Below, piece by piece: positions 7,500 to 16,557 of a stretch of 42,403 bases of DNA. The notes beneath the pieces are model-generated. The model ran no database searches. It saw only the letters and a program-made list of their open reading frames with translations, and was not told the DNA's origin. Both the position numbers and the translations under genes were made by a program. Every line of letters begins with the position of its first letter. The first letter of the stretch is position 1. Source of the stretch: Catenulispora pinisilvae (lineage in GTDB: Bacteria; Actinomycetota; Actinomycetes; Streptomycetales; Catenulisporaceae); contig NZ_JAAFZA010000075.1 in NCBI RefSeq assembly GCF_015356865.1, positions 1-42,403 of the forward strand, in the 5' to 3' direction.

Positions 7500-9944
7500 G
7501 TGACTGAAGTCCCCGACGCCACCGCGAAGGCCGCCGCCCTGCTCGCGGAGCTGTCCGTGGCCGAGAAGATCGCGTTCCTGCACCAACATCAACCCGCGGT
7601 CGAGCGCCTGGGGCTGGCAGCGTTCCACACCGGCTGCGAAGCCCTGCACGGAGTGGCCTGGATCGGACGCGCCACCGTGTTCCCGCAGGCGGTCGGGCTC
7701 GGTGCGACATGGGACCGGGATCTGCTCCGGCGCGTGGGCGAGGCGGTGTCGACGGAGGTCCGGGCGTTCCGTCAGGACACGGAGAACGCCTTTCAGGCCA
7801 GCGACGTGGCCGACAAGCACCCGATGGTCTCGCTCAACGTCTGGGCCCCGGTGGTCAACCTGCTGCGCGACCCCCGCTGGGGCCGCAACGAGGAAGGCTA
7901 CAGCGAGGACCCCCTCGCCACCGCCGAAATGGCCACCGCCTACTGTCGCGGGCTGCGCGGCGAGCACCCGACGATCTGGCGTACGGCTCCGGTGCTCAAG
8001 CACTTCCTGGCGTACAACGTCGAAACCGATCGCGACGTGATCGACATCGAGGTGCCGCCGCGCGTCCTGAACGAGTACGAACTGCCCGCCTTCCGCGGCC
8101 CGATCCAGGCGGGGGTGGCCGCCGGGGTGATGCCCGGATACAACCTCACCAACGGCGTTCCCAACCATGTCCACCCGCTGATCAAGGACGCACTCCGCGC
8201 GTGGAATCCGGAGCTGGTCATCTGCTCGGACGCGCAGGCCCCGTCGAATCTCGTCGAACGTGAGAAGTACTTCGCCTCGCACGTGGAGTCGCACGCGGCC
8301 GCGCTCAAGGCCGGCCTGGACAGCTACACGGACAACGGCCCGGACGCGCGGCCGACGATCGAGCGCTTCACGCAGGCACTGGAGCAGGGCCTGATCTCCG
8401 AGGCGGACATCGACGCGGCGGTCGGGCGGCTGCTGGCAATGCGGGCGGCCACTGGTGAGTTCGACCCCGACACCGACCCCTATGCCGGCATCGGAGCAGA
8501 CGTCATCAGCTGCCCGGCACACAACGCGCTGGCGCTGCAGGCCGCCCGCGCCGCGATCGTCCTGCTCAAGAACGAGGACGAGACGCTTCCGCTGGCTCTG
8601 TCCGAGCCCGACGAGACCGACCCGGCCGACAACAGGCTGGCCGCCGCGGTGATCGGGCATCTGGGAAGCAGGGTCCTGACGGACTGGTACAGCGGCGAGC
8701 TGCCGTACGCGGTCAGCATCGCCGACGGCCTGCGCACCGCCTTCGGCGACCGGGCCGTGACCGCGGTGGACGGCGCCGAGGTGATCTCGCTGCGCGCCGG
8801 CGAGGCGGAGTTCGGGCCGTTCTGCCACCAGGACTGGGGCACGAGCGTCCAGTATCCGATCGCCGTGCGCACCCTTCAGGCGGTGGAGAGCGGCAAGTAT
8901 CTGACGCTCGCCGGCGACGGCGACACCGAGGTACTGGCCGAAGCCTGGACACCGGACGGCTGGGTGGTCAAGGAACTGTGGGAGTTCCACGAGACCGACG
9001 AGGGCCAGACCGTCGTGCGCTCGAACGCCAGCGGCCGCTACCTGCGCGTCGGGGACGACGGCCGCCTGTTCGCGGACGCCACCACGGCCGAGGAGGCGAC
9101 GGCTTTCGTCGTCGAGAGCCTCACCTCCGGAATTCGCCAGGCTGTCGCCGCGGCAGCCTCGGCGAAGCACGCGATCGTGGTGCTCGGGAACGACCCGCAC
9201 ATCAACGGACGCGAGACCGTCGACCGCGACGGGCTCGCGCTTCCGGCGGACCAGGAGGCGCTGCTGCGCGCGGTCGTCGAGGCGAACCCGAACACCACCC
9301 TGGTCCTGGTGTCGAGCTATCCGTATGCGATCGGCTGGGCCGCCGAGAACGTGCCGTCGATCGTGTGGACCGCGCACGGCGGGCAGGAACTGGGCAACGC
9401 CGTCGCCGATGTGCTGACCGGCGCCCACAACCCGGCCGGGCGACTGCCCCAGACCTGGTACGCCGCCGACTCCGATCTGCCCGCACCGCAGGACTATGAC
9501 GTCATCGGCTCCGGCTGGACCTACCAGTACTCGCGGCGGGAGCACCTCTACGCGTTCGGTCATGGCTTGTCGTACACAACTTTCGAGTACGGCGACCTCG
9601 TGCTGACGGTTCGGGAAGATCAATTGGGAGCCCTCACCATAGTGGCTGAGACGCAGATCACCAATAGCGGTTCGACCGCAGGGCAGGATGTTGTGCAGCT
9701 TTACTCACATGCGCTTGACGCCTCGGTGCCCACCCCGCTGCGCCGCCTGCAGGGTTTCGAGCGGATCGAACTGGCTCCGGGCGAGTCGCACACCGTCGTC
9801 TTCGAAGTACCGGCGGAGCGTCTGGCGCACTGGTCCGAAGAACTCGGAGCCTTCCGCGTCCAGAGCGGGGAGTACGAGTTCACCGTCGGCCGGTCCAGCA
9901 TCGACCTGCCGTCGAGCGCGTCGGTGAAACTGGATCTCCGGTAG
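7500..9944 (+). CDS. GH3 beta-glycosidase with an inserted beta-trefoil-like segment
   Basis: An 814-residue family-3 glycoside hydrolase, probably an exo-acting beta-glucosidase or beta-xylosidase on imported oligosaccharides. The N-terminal barrel shows RDPRWGRNEEGYSEDP (123-138), LKHF (166-169) and the nucleophile in ICSDAQAP (D244). The alpha/beta sandwich (about 340-680) is interrupted at about 432-541 by an insert with SGKYLTLAGDG and SGRYLRVGDDG repeats resembling a fascin/ricin-like trefoil fold. The FN3-like domain closes the protein. No signal peptide, hence cytoplasmic. GTG at 7500 follows GAAGAGG. It is monocistronic, divergent from the LplA-type operon and ends at a strong terminator. 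Specificity cannot be told from sequence; the insert may bind or gate substrate. Confidence 0.93.
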   Translation: MTEVPDATAKAAALLAELSVAEKIAFLHQHQPAVERLGLAAFHTGCEALHGVAWIGRATVFPQAVGLGATWDRDLLRRVGEAVSTEVRAFRQDTENAFQASDVADKHPMVSLNVWAPVVNLLRDPRWGRNEEGYSEDPLATAEMATAYCRGLRGEHPTIWRTAPVLKHFLAYNVETDRDVIDIEVPPRVLNEYELPAFRGPIQAGVAAGVMPGYNLTNGVPNHVHPLIKDALRAWNPELVICSDAQAPSNLVEREKYFASHVESHAAALKAGLDSYTDNGPDARPTIERFTQALEQGLISEADIDAAVGRLLAMRAATGEFDPDTDPYAGIGADVISCPAHNALALQAARAAIVLLKNEDETLPLALSEPDETDPADNRLAAAVIGHLGSRVLTDWYSGELPYAVSIADGLRTAFGDRAVTAVDGAEVISLRAGEAEFGPFCHQDWGTSVQYPIAVRTLQAVESGKYLTLAGDGDTEVLAEAWTPDGWVVKELWEFHETDEGQTVVRSNASGRYLRVGDDGRLFADATTAEEATAFVVESLTSGIRQAVAAAASAKHAIVVLGNDPHINGRETVDRDGLALPADQEALLRAVVEANPNTTLVLVSSYPYAIGWAAENVPSIVWTAHGGQELGNAVADVLTGAHNPAGRLPQTWYAADSDLPAPQDYDVIGSGWTYQYSRREHLYAFGHGLSYTTFEYGDLVLTVREDQLGALTIVAETQITNSGSTAGQDVVQLYSHALDASVPTPLRRLQGFERIELAPGESHTVVFEVPAERLAHWSEELGAFRVQSGEYEFTVGRSSIDLPSSASVKLDLR

Positions 9945-9963
9945 GGACGCTCACCAGGACTCT

Positions 9964-9993
9964 GCGGCGCCCGGCCGCGAAGCCGGGCGCCGC
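9964..9993. terminator. Bidirectional terminator between convergent genes
   Basis: GCGGCGCCCGGC and GCCGGGCGCCGC form a perfect 12-bp stem with loop CGCGAA. It sits between the GH3 stop and the convergent glycosidase stop at 10017, serving both directions. No long T-run follows, as is usual in actinobacteria. Confidence 0.85.
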
Positions 9994-10016
9994 TCCCCTG
10001 CCGATCCGATTGACGG

Positions 10017-12176
10017 TCAGTTGTTCGCGCACACCGTCCCGTTGAGCGAGAACACCGTCGGCGCCGGGTCCTGCCCGGTGTCCGTGCCGTTGAAGCCGAC
10101 GCTCACCGAGCCGCCGGCGGCCGCGATCGTGCCGTTCCAGGCGGCGCTCGCCACGGTCACCGCCGATCCGCTCTGGCTCCAGGTCCCGTTCCAGCCGCTC
10201 TGCACCGCCTCGCCGGAGTCCGGCCAGCTGTACGTCAGCGTCCAGCCGTTGACGGCGGTCGCGGCGCGGTTGGTGACGGTGATCCCGGCGCCGAAGCCGC
10301 CGGACCAGGAACTGCTGATCGCGTAGTGCACCGCGCAGCTCGCGTCGGCCGGTGGCGGCACCGTGAACGTCACCGGCGGCGAGGGCAGTGACGGATTGCC
10401 GTGTGAGTCCACCGCGACCACGTCATAGGTGTAGCCGGCACCGATCGTCAGGCCGCTGAGATTCAACGTCGTGGCGCTCGTGGTGCCGACCAGCGTGCTC
10501 CCGCCGCCGCTGCTCTGCTGGTAGACCTGGTAGTCCGCGACCGGGTACGTGCCCGGCGTGGCCGCCGGCCAGGTCAATGTGGCGATCCCGCTGCTGTTCC
10601 CCGAGGTGCTGGACGACAGTCCGGACACTGTCGGCTGCCCCGGCGCGCCCGGCGCCGTCACTCCGCCTCCGCCGCTGCCGGGCACCTGCACGACGGTGAG
10701 CGTGTAAGGCGCGACTGTCACGGACGACGCAGAGCTCTGCGTCGCGCTGGTGATCGAGTTCCCGTTGTTCGCGAAGGTGAAGACGGTCGGGCTGCCCGCG
10801 GGGGTGAATCCGTTGTAGGCGAGGTTCACCGTGTAGGGGTTGCCGGGATCCTCGTTGTCGATCAGCAGATCGAGGTTCCCGCCGGCCCGGCGCACCGCGT
10901 GCACCCGCACCAGCGCGTTGGAGGAGGTGCTGTTGACCATGGTGTCGCCCGGTCCGCCGAGTTTGGAGAGCATCTCGATGCCGTAGTAGGGGCCGAACGG
11001 CGTCTCCACGGCCGGCTCGGTCACGCCGCTGTTGTTGCCGCCGCTGGAGAAGATGCCGTAGTCGCCGTAGTCCTGCGCGCCGTCCACGACGCTCGGCGGG
11101 TTGGTGCCGGGACCGTTGTGCTCGTCCCACCAGTCCACGTTCGCGACGCCGTTCTCCAGCCACGTCATGTACATGTCCGCGGCGAACAGGGCGTTCGGCT
11201 GGGTGTCCATGTCCACGTTCGAGTTGGTCTCGGTCACCAGGATCGGCACGGTCGCCGGGTCGACCTTGGCGTACTGGCTGATCTCGGAGTGCAGGGTGGA
11301 GGTGATCCCGGAGATGTCGCTGGTGTCGGTGAGCATCCCGGCCGCGCCGGAGCCGCCTGGGTAGTAGTGCACGATGACGCAGTCGGTCTTGGACCCGAGT
11401 GCCGTGAGCACCGTCTGGTTCCACGGCAACGGGCTGGTCTGGGGGTTGGTGACGTTGTCGGGCCATCCGCCCGGCGTGGTCAGGACCGCACATACGTGGG
11501 CGTTCGCGCTGGCCGCCTTCATCGCCGACATGTAGCTCAGCACATTGTTCGCATAGACAGCCGGGCCGCAGCCGTACGTCTGCGACGGCTCGCTGCCCAC
11601 GGTCACCGGGGTGCCGGAGGACGTCTGGCAGTGCGCGTCGGTCTCCCAGTTCGCGCCGTAGGTGCCGTTGCCGTAGACCTCGTTACCGACCTCCCAGTAG
11701 GAGATGCCGTACTTGTTGGTCACGTTGGCGTTCTGCACCCACGACGCGGCCAGCGCCGGCGTCCCGGTTCCGTAGTTCACCGTGATGATCGGGCTCGCCG
11801 CGGCGGCCTGCGCGGTGCCCATGAAGTTCGCGAAGCTCGTGTTCGGGGCGTCATAGCCGCCCTGCGCGACGTTGGTCTGCCAGTTGTAGATATCCGAGTA
11901 GGAGCCGCCCGGGTAGCGCAGGGCATTGATTCCCGCCGCCTTGAGCAGCCCGGGGATCGGGGTGTCGTTCATATTGCTGTCGTAGACGGCCGTGTTCAGG
12001 CCGACCGCGCCGCTCGGGATGGTGCCGAGCCCCGCGGTCCCGTTCACCGTCACCGACACCGCGGTGGCGGCGGAGGCCTTCGGCGCCGCGGCTCCGCCTA
12101 GCACAGCCGCGGCCGTCAGGGCGGTGGCGGCGGTCAGGGCGACCGCTTTCGCCCTGACCCTCCAATCGTTACGCAT
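10017..12176 (-). CDS. Secreted clan GH-A glycosidase with FN3 and CBM2 (paralogue b)
   Basis: A 719-residue secreted enzyme. A Sec signal peptide (basic start, Ala-rich core, AxA near 35-37) leads into a (beta/alpha)8-type domain with NALRYPGGSYSDIYNWQ, the probable acid/base in YWEVGNEVYG (E166) and nucleophile in ILVTETNSN (E316). A beta-sandwich, an FN3 domain (about 530-620) and a C-terminal CBM2 with its flanking Cys pair follow. The Glu pair and RYPGG place it near the GH39/GH51/GH79 group; actinobacterial relatives are often annotated arabinofuranosidase-like. The exact family is not certain. ATG at 12176 has ACAGGAG upstream. It is last in the LPMO-led run, 32 nt after its paralogue. 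Confidence 0.85.
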   Translation of the reverse strand: MRNDWRVRAKAVALTAATALTAAAVLGGAAAPKASAATAVSVTVNGTAGLGTIPSGAVGLNTAVYDSNMNDTPIPGLLKAAGINALRYPGGSYSDIYNWQTNVAQGGYDAPNTSFANFMGTAQAAAASPIITVNYGTGTPALAASWVQNANVTNKYGISYWEVGNEVYGNGTYGANWETDAHCQTSSGTPVTVGSEPSQTYGCGPAVYANNVLSYMSAMKAASANAHVCAVLTTPGGWPDNVTNPQTSPLPWNQTVLTALGSKTDCVIVHYYPGGSGAAGMLTDTSDISGITSTLHSEISQYAKVDPATVPILVTETNSNVDMDTQPNALFAADMYMTWLENGVANVDWWDEHNGPGTNPPSVVDGAQDYGDYGIFSSGGNNSGVTEPAVETPFGPYYGIEMLSKLGGPGDTMVNSTSSNALVRVHAVRRAGGNLDLLIDNEDPGNPYTVNLAYNGFTPAGSPTVFTFANNGNSITSATQSSASSVTVAPYTLTVVQVPGSGGGGVTAPGAPGQPTVSGLSSSTSGNSSGIATLTWPAATPGTYPVADYQVYQQSSGGGSTLVGTTSATTLNLSGLTIGAGYTYDVVAVDSHGNPSLPSPPVTFTVPPPADASCAVHYAISSSWSGGFGAGITVTNRAATAVNGWTLTYSWPDSGEAVQSGWNGTWSQSGSAVTVASAAWNGTIAAAGGSVSVGFNGTDTGQDPAPTVFSLNGTVCANN

Positions 12177-12208
12177 GACAGTCTCCTGTTCGTCGGGTGC
12201 TGAGGGCT

Positions 12209-14275
12209 TCAGGAGCTGTAGGTGGTGGTGCAGACAGTGCCGTTGAGGCTGATCGCGGCCGGCGACGGATAAGCGCCGTCGTTGTTCCCGACGAACCCGA
12301 TGCTCGCCGAGTTGCCGCCGTTCGCCGCCAGGTTCGCGTTCCAGCTCAGGCTGGTGGCCTCGACGTTCTGGCCGCTGCCGGACCAGTTGGCGTTCCAGCC
12401 GCTGGACAGGGTCTCCCCCGAGCCGGGGAAGGTGAAGGCGAGCGACCAGCCGTCGATCGGGCTGGGCCCGGTGTCGGTGACGGTGAGCGCGGCGACGTAG
12501 CCGTTCCCCCATCCCGAGGTCATCTGGTAGTCCACGGCGCAGGTGCTCGCCGACGGCGTCCCGGTGGTGAAGGTGACCGGGTCCGAGGGCGGCGACAGAT
12601 CGCCGTTCTGGTCGGTGGCCAGCACGTTGAGGGTGTAGCCGGTGCCCGGGACGAGGTTGTCGATCGTGGCGGAGGTGGAGGTGGACTCGGCGAGCAGCTC
12701 GCTGGTGGTGCCGAACTGCCGGTAGACCTCGTAGCGGGTGGCGGTGCCACCGCTGGACGGAGCCCAGCTGACCGTCGCCTGCGTGCCGGTGACCTGCGAG
12801 ATCGCCGGAGAGCCGGGCGCCGTCAGGGTGCTGACGGGGTTGCCTGACGGGGTCAGGACGACGGTCTGGATCGAGTAGGGCGGCAGTGTCTGAACCGCGC
12901 TCGTGCCCTGCGCCGCGGACGTGATCGCGGTGGCCTCGTCGCCGTAGGTGTAGACAGTCGGTGTCGCGGTACTCGGCGTGTAGCCGGCGTAGTTCAGGTT
13001 CACGGTGTAGGCGTTGGCAGGGTCCTTATTCACCAGCATCACGGCCAGGTTCCCGTTCGCCTGCTTGACGGCGTGCGCCGCCACCAGCTGCTGGTCGGTG
13101 CCGGCCCGGACCATCTGGTCACCGGGGCGGCCGAGCTTGCTCAGCATGCTGATCGCGTAGTAGCTCGGGAACGGGGTGTTCATGGCCGGTTCGCAGACCG
13201 AGCCCACGCAGGTGCCGCTGGAGAGCACACCCAAGTCTGCGTAGTCCGTGGCTCCGTCGGGCGCGGTGCTGATCGTCTGCGGCCCGTTGTGCGTGTCCCA
13301 CCAGTCGACGGTGAACACACCTTGTTCCAGGGCCGTGAGGTAGGTGTCCGCACCGAACAGCGCATCGGGCTGGGTGTCCTCGTCGACGCTGGCGTTCACC
13401 TCGGTGAGCGCGACGCCGAGACGGGAGGCGTCGGGCCCGCCGTATTCAGCGATCTCGCTGTGCAACTGCGCCAGTTCCCCGGGCAGCTGAGCCGGCTCGG
13501 TCAGCGCGGTGGCCGCGCCGCTGCCGTTGGGATACCAGTGCACGATGACGAAGTCGACCGCCGAGCCCGCGATCGACAGGACCTGGCGGTTCCAGTCGGC
13601 GGAGTCGCCGGCGGCCACCGCGCCGTCCGGCCAGTTGCCGGGCAGGGTGAGCACGGCGCCCACCTTGATCGTGGGGTCCACGGCCTTCATGGCCTTGCTG
13701 TACTGGATCACGTTCTGGGCATAGGTGGCCGGGCTCTTGCTGGCGTGGTCGTCCGCTTCCCAGGGGGAGCCGTAATAGCCGTTGCCGTAGTTCTCGTTGC
13801 CGATCTCCCAGTACTTGTCGCCATAACCCTTGGTGACGTTGGCGTACTGGACCCAGTCGGCGGCCTCCTGGGGTGTGCCGGTGCCGTAGTTGGCGATCAG
13901 GATGGGCTGAGCCCCGATGGTCTTGACGGTGCCCATGAACGAGTCGAAGTCGGTGCCCGGGGCCACGTAACCGCCAGGAGCGGTGTTGGTCTGCCAGTTG
14001 TAGATGTCACCGTAGGAGCCGCCCGGATAGCGCAGCATCCCGATCCCGGCCTGGCCGAGCAGGCCCTGGACCGCCGGGGTGTTCATCTGGGCGTCCCAAA
14101 CCGCGCTGTTCAGGCCGTAGCCGGTGGCCGGGATGGTGCCGAGGCCTTCCGAGGTGTTGACGGTGACATTGACTTGCGGGGCGGTGGCGGCGGCACCGGT
14201 CGGCGCCGCCGCGACGGCCGCGGTGAGGGCGAGCAGGCCCGCCGCGGCGACCGCACCCGTTCTCCAGACTTTCAA
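12209..14275 (-). CDS. Secreted clan GH-A glycosidase with FN3 and CBM2 (paralogue a)
   Basis: A 688-residue paralogue of the following gene with the same order: signal peptide (1 to about 30), GH-A-like catalytic domain, beta-sandwich, FN3, CBM2. MLRYPGGSYGDIYNWQ, YWEIGNENYG (acid/base E161) and ALTEVNASVDED (nucleophile E292) match its neighbour. The start is a TTG at 14275, supported by AAGGGAG 8 nt upstream and by an immediate signal peptide; no in-frame ATG is available. Side-by-side paralogues with the same modules suggest tandem duplication and division of substrate range, for example on arabinoxylan side chains. Family assignment remains open, as for its neighbour. Confidence 0.85.
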   Translation of the reverse strand: MKVWRTGAVAAAGLLALTAAVAAAPTGAAATAPQVNVTVNTSEGLGTIPATGYGLNSAVWDAQMNTPAVQGLLGQAGIGMLRYPGGSYGDIYNWQTNTAPGGYVAPGTDFDSFMGTVKTIGAQPILIANYGTGTPQEAADWVQYANVTKGYGDKYWEIGNENYGNGYYGSPWEADDHASKSPATYAQNVIQYSKAMKAVDPTIKVGAVLTLPGNWPDGAVAAGDSADWNRQVLSIAGSAVDFVIVHWYPNGSGAATALTEPAQLPGELAQLHSEIAEYGGPDASRLGVALTEVNASVDEDTQPDALFGADTYLTALEQGVFTVDWWDTHNGPQTISTAPDGATDYADLGVLSSGTCVGSVCEPAMNTPFPSYYAISMLSKLGRPGDQMVRAGTDQQLVAAHAVKQANGNLAVMLVNKDPANAYTVNLNYAGYTPSTATPTVYTYGDEATAITSAAQGTSAVQTLPPYSIQTVVLTPSGNPVSTLTAPGSPAISQVTGTQATVSWAPSSGGTATRYEVYRQFGTTSELLAESTSTSATIDNLVPGTGYTLNVLATDQNGDLSPPSDPVTFTTGTPSASTCAVDYQMTSGWGNGYVAALTVTDTGPSPIDGWSLAFTFPGSGETLSSGWNANWSGSGQNVEATSLSWNANLAANGGNSASIGFVGNNDGAYPSPAAISLNGTVCTTTYSS

Positions 14276-14326
14276 GGTGATGGCTCCCTTCGAGACTTTC
14301 TCAACAGATTGCTGTTCTCGGCCCGC

Positions 14327-15544
14327 TCAGCAGCCGATCCGGCTCGTGCTCAGCACCACGTCGTCGAACCACAGGGTGTCGTCACCGCTGCTGTAGTTCT
14401 CCCAGCCGAGCTTCAGATCGGTGAGCTGCGGCCGCCACGACGCCCCGGACCCGGCCAGCCACTGGTCGTCCAGGTCCGCGGTCGGCACACCGTCCGCGGT
14501 CAGGCCCGGAACCGGGTCGCCGTTGTACCAGGTGTGGATCTGGCCGGTGCCGCCGTCCACCGAGAACTCCAGACACTCCCAGGCGCCGGTGGGCAGCACG
14601 ACGCTCTGCGCCACCCCGGCCGGGCTCTGGTCGGGCAGCGTGGCGTCATCGGTCTGCCGGTTCCACATCAGCGCCCCGTTCTGGGCGCCGAGCCGCAGGT
14701 CGGTGTTGCCGTGCGCGGAGTCGTTCATCGCCAGGAACGTGGTGTGGTCGGTGGGAAGCGGTGCGGTGTGCCTCATCCAGAACCGGACGTACCAGGTCGG
14801 CGCGGCGCTCGCCATGTCCGTGGCGTCACTGGCGAAGACGTGGTCGCAATAGGTTCCGTGACCGTCGATCTCCAGCGACTTGGCACCGGAGTGTGCCTGC
14901 GAGGTGGTGATCGCGGCGGTGCCGGTCCCGGCGCAGTTCGGGTTGACCACGGACCACCGGCCGGTCGGTACGGTCGAGGTCTGGCTCTCGAAGCCGTCGC
15001 AGAACACTGCGCCGACCGGGCACGGACCGCTGCTCGGCTGGCTGGAGGGCGGGCTCGACGGCGAGCTCGAAACCGAACTCGACGGCGGGCTCGAAGGCGA
15101 CGAGCCGGACGTCCCGAGGCCGCTGCACGGCACACCGTTGAACGCGAAGCCCACGGGCGCACTGTTCGTGCCGGAGTACGTGGCCTGGAACCCGAAGTCG
15201 GCCGTGGCACCGGCCCCGACCGAGCCGTTGTAGGGCTCGCTGGTGGCCGTGACCTGCTGGCCGCTCTGGCTGACCAGCGCGTCCCAGCCGGAGGTGACCT
15301 GCTGGTTCCCGGTCCACGACCAGGTCGCGGTCCACGCGGTCACCGCCGGGCCGCCGTTGGCCACCGTCACGTCGGCGGTGAAGCCGGTGCTCCATTGGTT
15401 CGGCTGGTAGGTGACGGCGCAGGTGGCACCGGCGCCCTCAGCCGGCCTGGATCCGAGGATGAACAGGGAGGACATCAGCGTGACGGCCACCGCCACGACT
15501 GCCACGACGCGGATACCCCGCAGGACGGGGCGATCGGGGCGCAT
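14327..15544 (-). CDS. Secreted CBM2 protein with Cip1-like/lyase-like beta-sandwich domain
   Basis: A 405-residue protein: signal anchor (about 10-40), N-terminal CBM2 (Cys at both ends, about 42-140), a Ser/Pro linker, then a domain of about 230 residues starting at FCDGFES. The last domain has SLEIDGHGTYCDHVF, WYVRFWMRH, TTFLAMNDS and WFDDVVLS, resembling the concanavalin-like fold of fungal Cip1, a cellulose-induced protein with weak polysaccharide-lyase activity reported. That match is from memory. It is not a standard glycoside hydrolase and no catalytic pair is claimed. ATG at 15544 shares its A with the previous gene's TGA (TGATG), so the two are coupled; a GTG at 15547 is also possible. 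CBM2 points to cellulose or xylan surfaces. Confidence 0.78.
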   Translation of the reverse strand: MRPDRPVLRGIRVVAVVAVAVTLMSSLFILGSRPAEGAGATCAVTYQPNQWSTGFTADVTVANGGPAVTAWTATWSWTGNQQVTSGWDALVSQSGQQVTATSEPYNGSVGAGATADFGFQATYSGTNSAPVGFAFNGVPCSGLGTSGSSPSSPPSSSVSSSPSSPPSSQPSSGPCPVGAVFCDGFESQTSTVPTGRWSVVNPNCAGTGTAAITTSQAHSGAKSLEIDGHGTYCDHVFASDATDMASAAPTWYVRFWMRHTAPLPTDHTTFLAMNDSAHGNTDLRLGAQNGALMWNRQTDDATLPDQSPAGVAQSVVLPTGAWECLEFSVDGGTGQIHTWYNGDPVPGLTADGVPTADLDDQWLAGSGASWRPQLTDLKLGWENYSSGDDTLWFDDVVLSTSRIGC

Positions 15545-16446
15545 CACGGCACCTGCACCGTGAACGCCGCCACGTGCTCGGCTCCCGAGGTCTCGAACTC
15601 GACGAACAGCCGCCAGGCGCCGGTTTCGGGGAACAGGATCGTGGCGGTCAGGGCACCGGCACCGCTGGAGCCGCCGGCGGAACGTCCGGTGGACAGCGCT
15701 CGGGCGAAGGCCGCGTCACCGCTGTGGAACGCGGTCAGGTGCGCGTAGCCGTCGAGGAGTCGATCGAACTGCTGGACCGGTTGCCCGTTCTTGGTCACGG
15801 CGACCCCGAGGTCTGTTTCGGCTCCGCGGTGAGGCGAGCCGGTGAGACGGAGCGTGTATCCGTCGGCGGTGGCAGTGGCGGCCGCAGCGGGCACAGGCAC
15901 GACGGCCGCGGCCCCGGGCACCGTGAGCGGCTGGGACAGGGAGTACGACAAAGGCGTGCCGGCGCTGGAATCCGGCGCCGCGAAGGTGATGTAGGTGCGG
16001 TAGGAGCCCGCGGCCAGCGCCGGCATCGGGACGGTCCACGTGCCGTCGGCCCGCATCGACGCGGTCAGCCGTTGGAAGTCTGCGAGATCGGTACGGACCA
16101 GGTAGAAGACCAGGAGTTGGCCTTCGTAGGGCTGGAACCGGGTGACGGTCTTGCCACCGGGGGCGGTGATGTGGAACGTGAACGGCGCGGCCGAACCCGC
16201 CACGAGGGTCGAGGAATCGGCGGCGTAGGAATAGCCGCCGACCGTGCCGTGCAGGCCGTTGTCGGAGGCTGCCGCGGCGGCGATCGCCGGAGCGCTGGGC
16301 TGCTGCTCATCCATGCCGGGCATGTCCATCCCCTTCATGTCGCCCATGCCGCCGGCGTTCGAGGAGTGGCCGCAGGCCGCCAGAGTCGCGGCGAGCACAG
16401 CTGCGGCCGCAGCCGCCGCGAGCGTGCGGAAGACCGGTGCGGGCAT
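15544..16446 (-). CDS. Met-rich lipoprotein, possible copper-handling partner of the LPMO
   Basis: A 300-residue lipoprotein with lipobox LAAC (C25) and, right after it, a Met/Asp cluster GMGDMKGMDMPGMDE (about 33-47) of the kind that binds Cu(I)/Cu(II) in exported copper proteins. The remainder reads as Ig-like beta-sandwich segments (about 55-160 and 185-300) without a recognised active site. The ATG at 16446 is preferred because AAGGG lies 6 nt upstream; an in-frame ATG at 16461 is an alternative. It lies directly downstream of a copper enzyme gene (AA10 LPMO) and is translationally coupled to the Cip1-like gene. Copper delivery to the LPMO is an inference from motif and context; the family itself is not characterised to my knowledge. 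Confidence 0.75.
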   Translation of the reverse strand: MPAPVFRTLAAAAAAAVLAATLAACGHSSNAGGMGDMKGMDMPGMDEQQPSAPAIAAAAASDNGLHGTVGGYSYAADSSTLVAGSAAPFTFHITAPGGKTVTRFQPYEGQLLVFYLVRTDLADFQRLTASMRADGTWTVPMPALAAGSYRTYITFAAPDSSAGTPLSYSLSQPLTVPGAAAVVPVPAAAATATADGYTLRLTGSPHRGAETDLGVAVTKNGQPVQQFDRLLDGYAHLTAFHSGDAAFARALSTGRSAGGSSGAGALTATILFPETGAWRLFVEFETSGAEHVAAFTVQVP

Positions 16447-16514
16447 GGCAGGACCCTTCATCAAAGGTGGCGATCAACGTGCGATGGGGCGATGTCGCGG
16501 TCACGGACATCGGC

Positions 16515-16544
16515 GGCGCGGCCACGGATATCGGCGGCCGCGCC
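16515..16544 (-). terminator. Intercistronic hairpin after the LPMO gene
   Basis: GGCGCGGCC and GGCCGCGCC form a perfect 9-bp stem with a 12-nt loop, in the 111-nt gap between the LPMO stop and the lipoprotein start. It could partially terminate or protect the LPMO mRNA, allowing more LPMO than downstream product. Confidence 0.6.
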
Positions 16545-16557
16545 GTCGCGCTCGTCC

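Noticed and set aside
7251..9623. 790-codon open frame on the minus strand opposite the GH3 gene
   Set aside because: It is an antisense shadow produced by GC-rich wobble positions. The plus-strand frame carries all GH3 motifs and the antisense product resembles no family.
13073..15748. 891-codon open frame on the plus strand opposite the CBM2 genes
   Set aside because: Low-complexity Arg/Gly/Val/Ala-rich translation spanning three real genes on the other strand; no ribosome site or domain.
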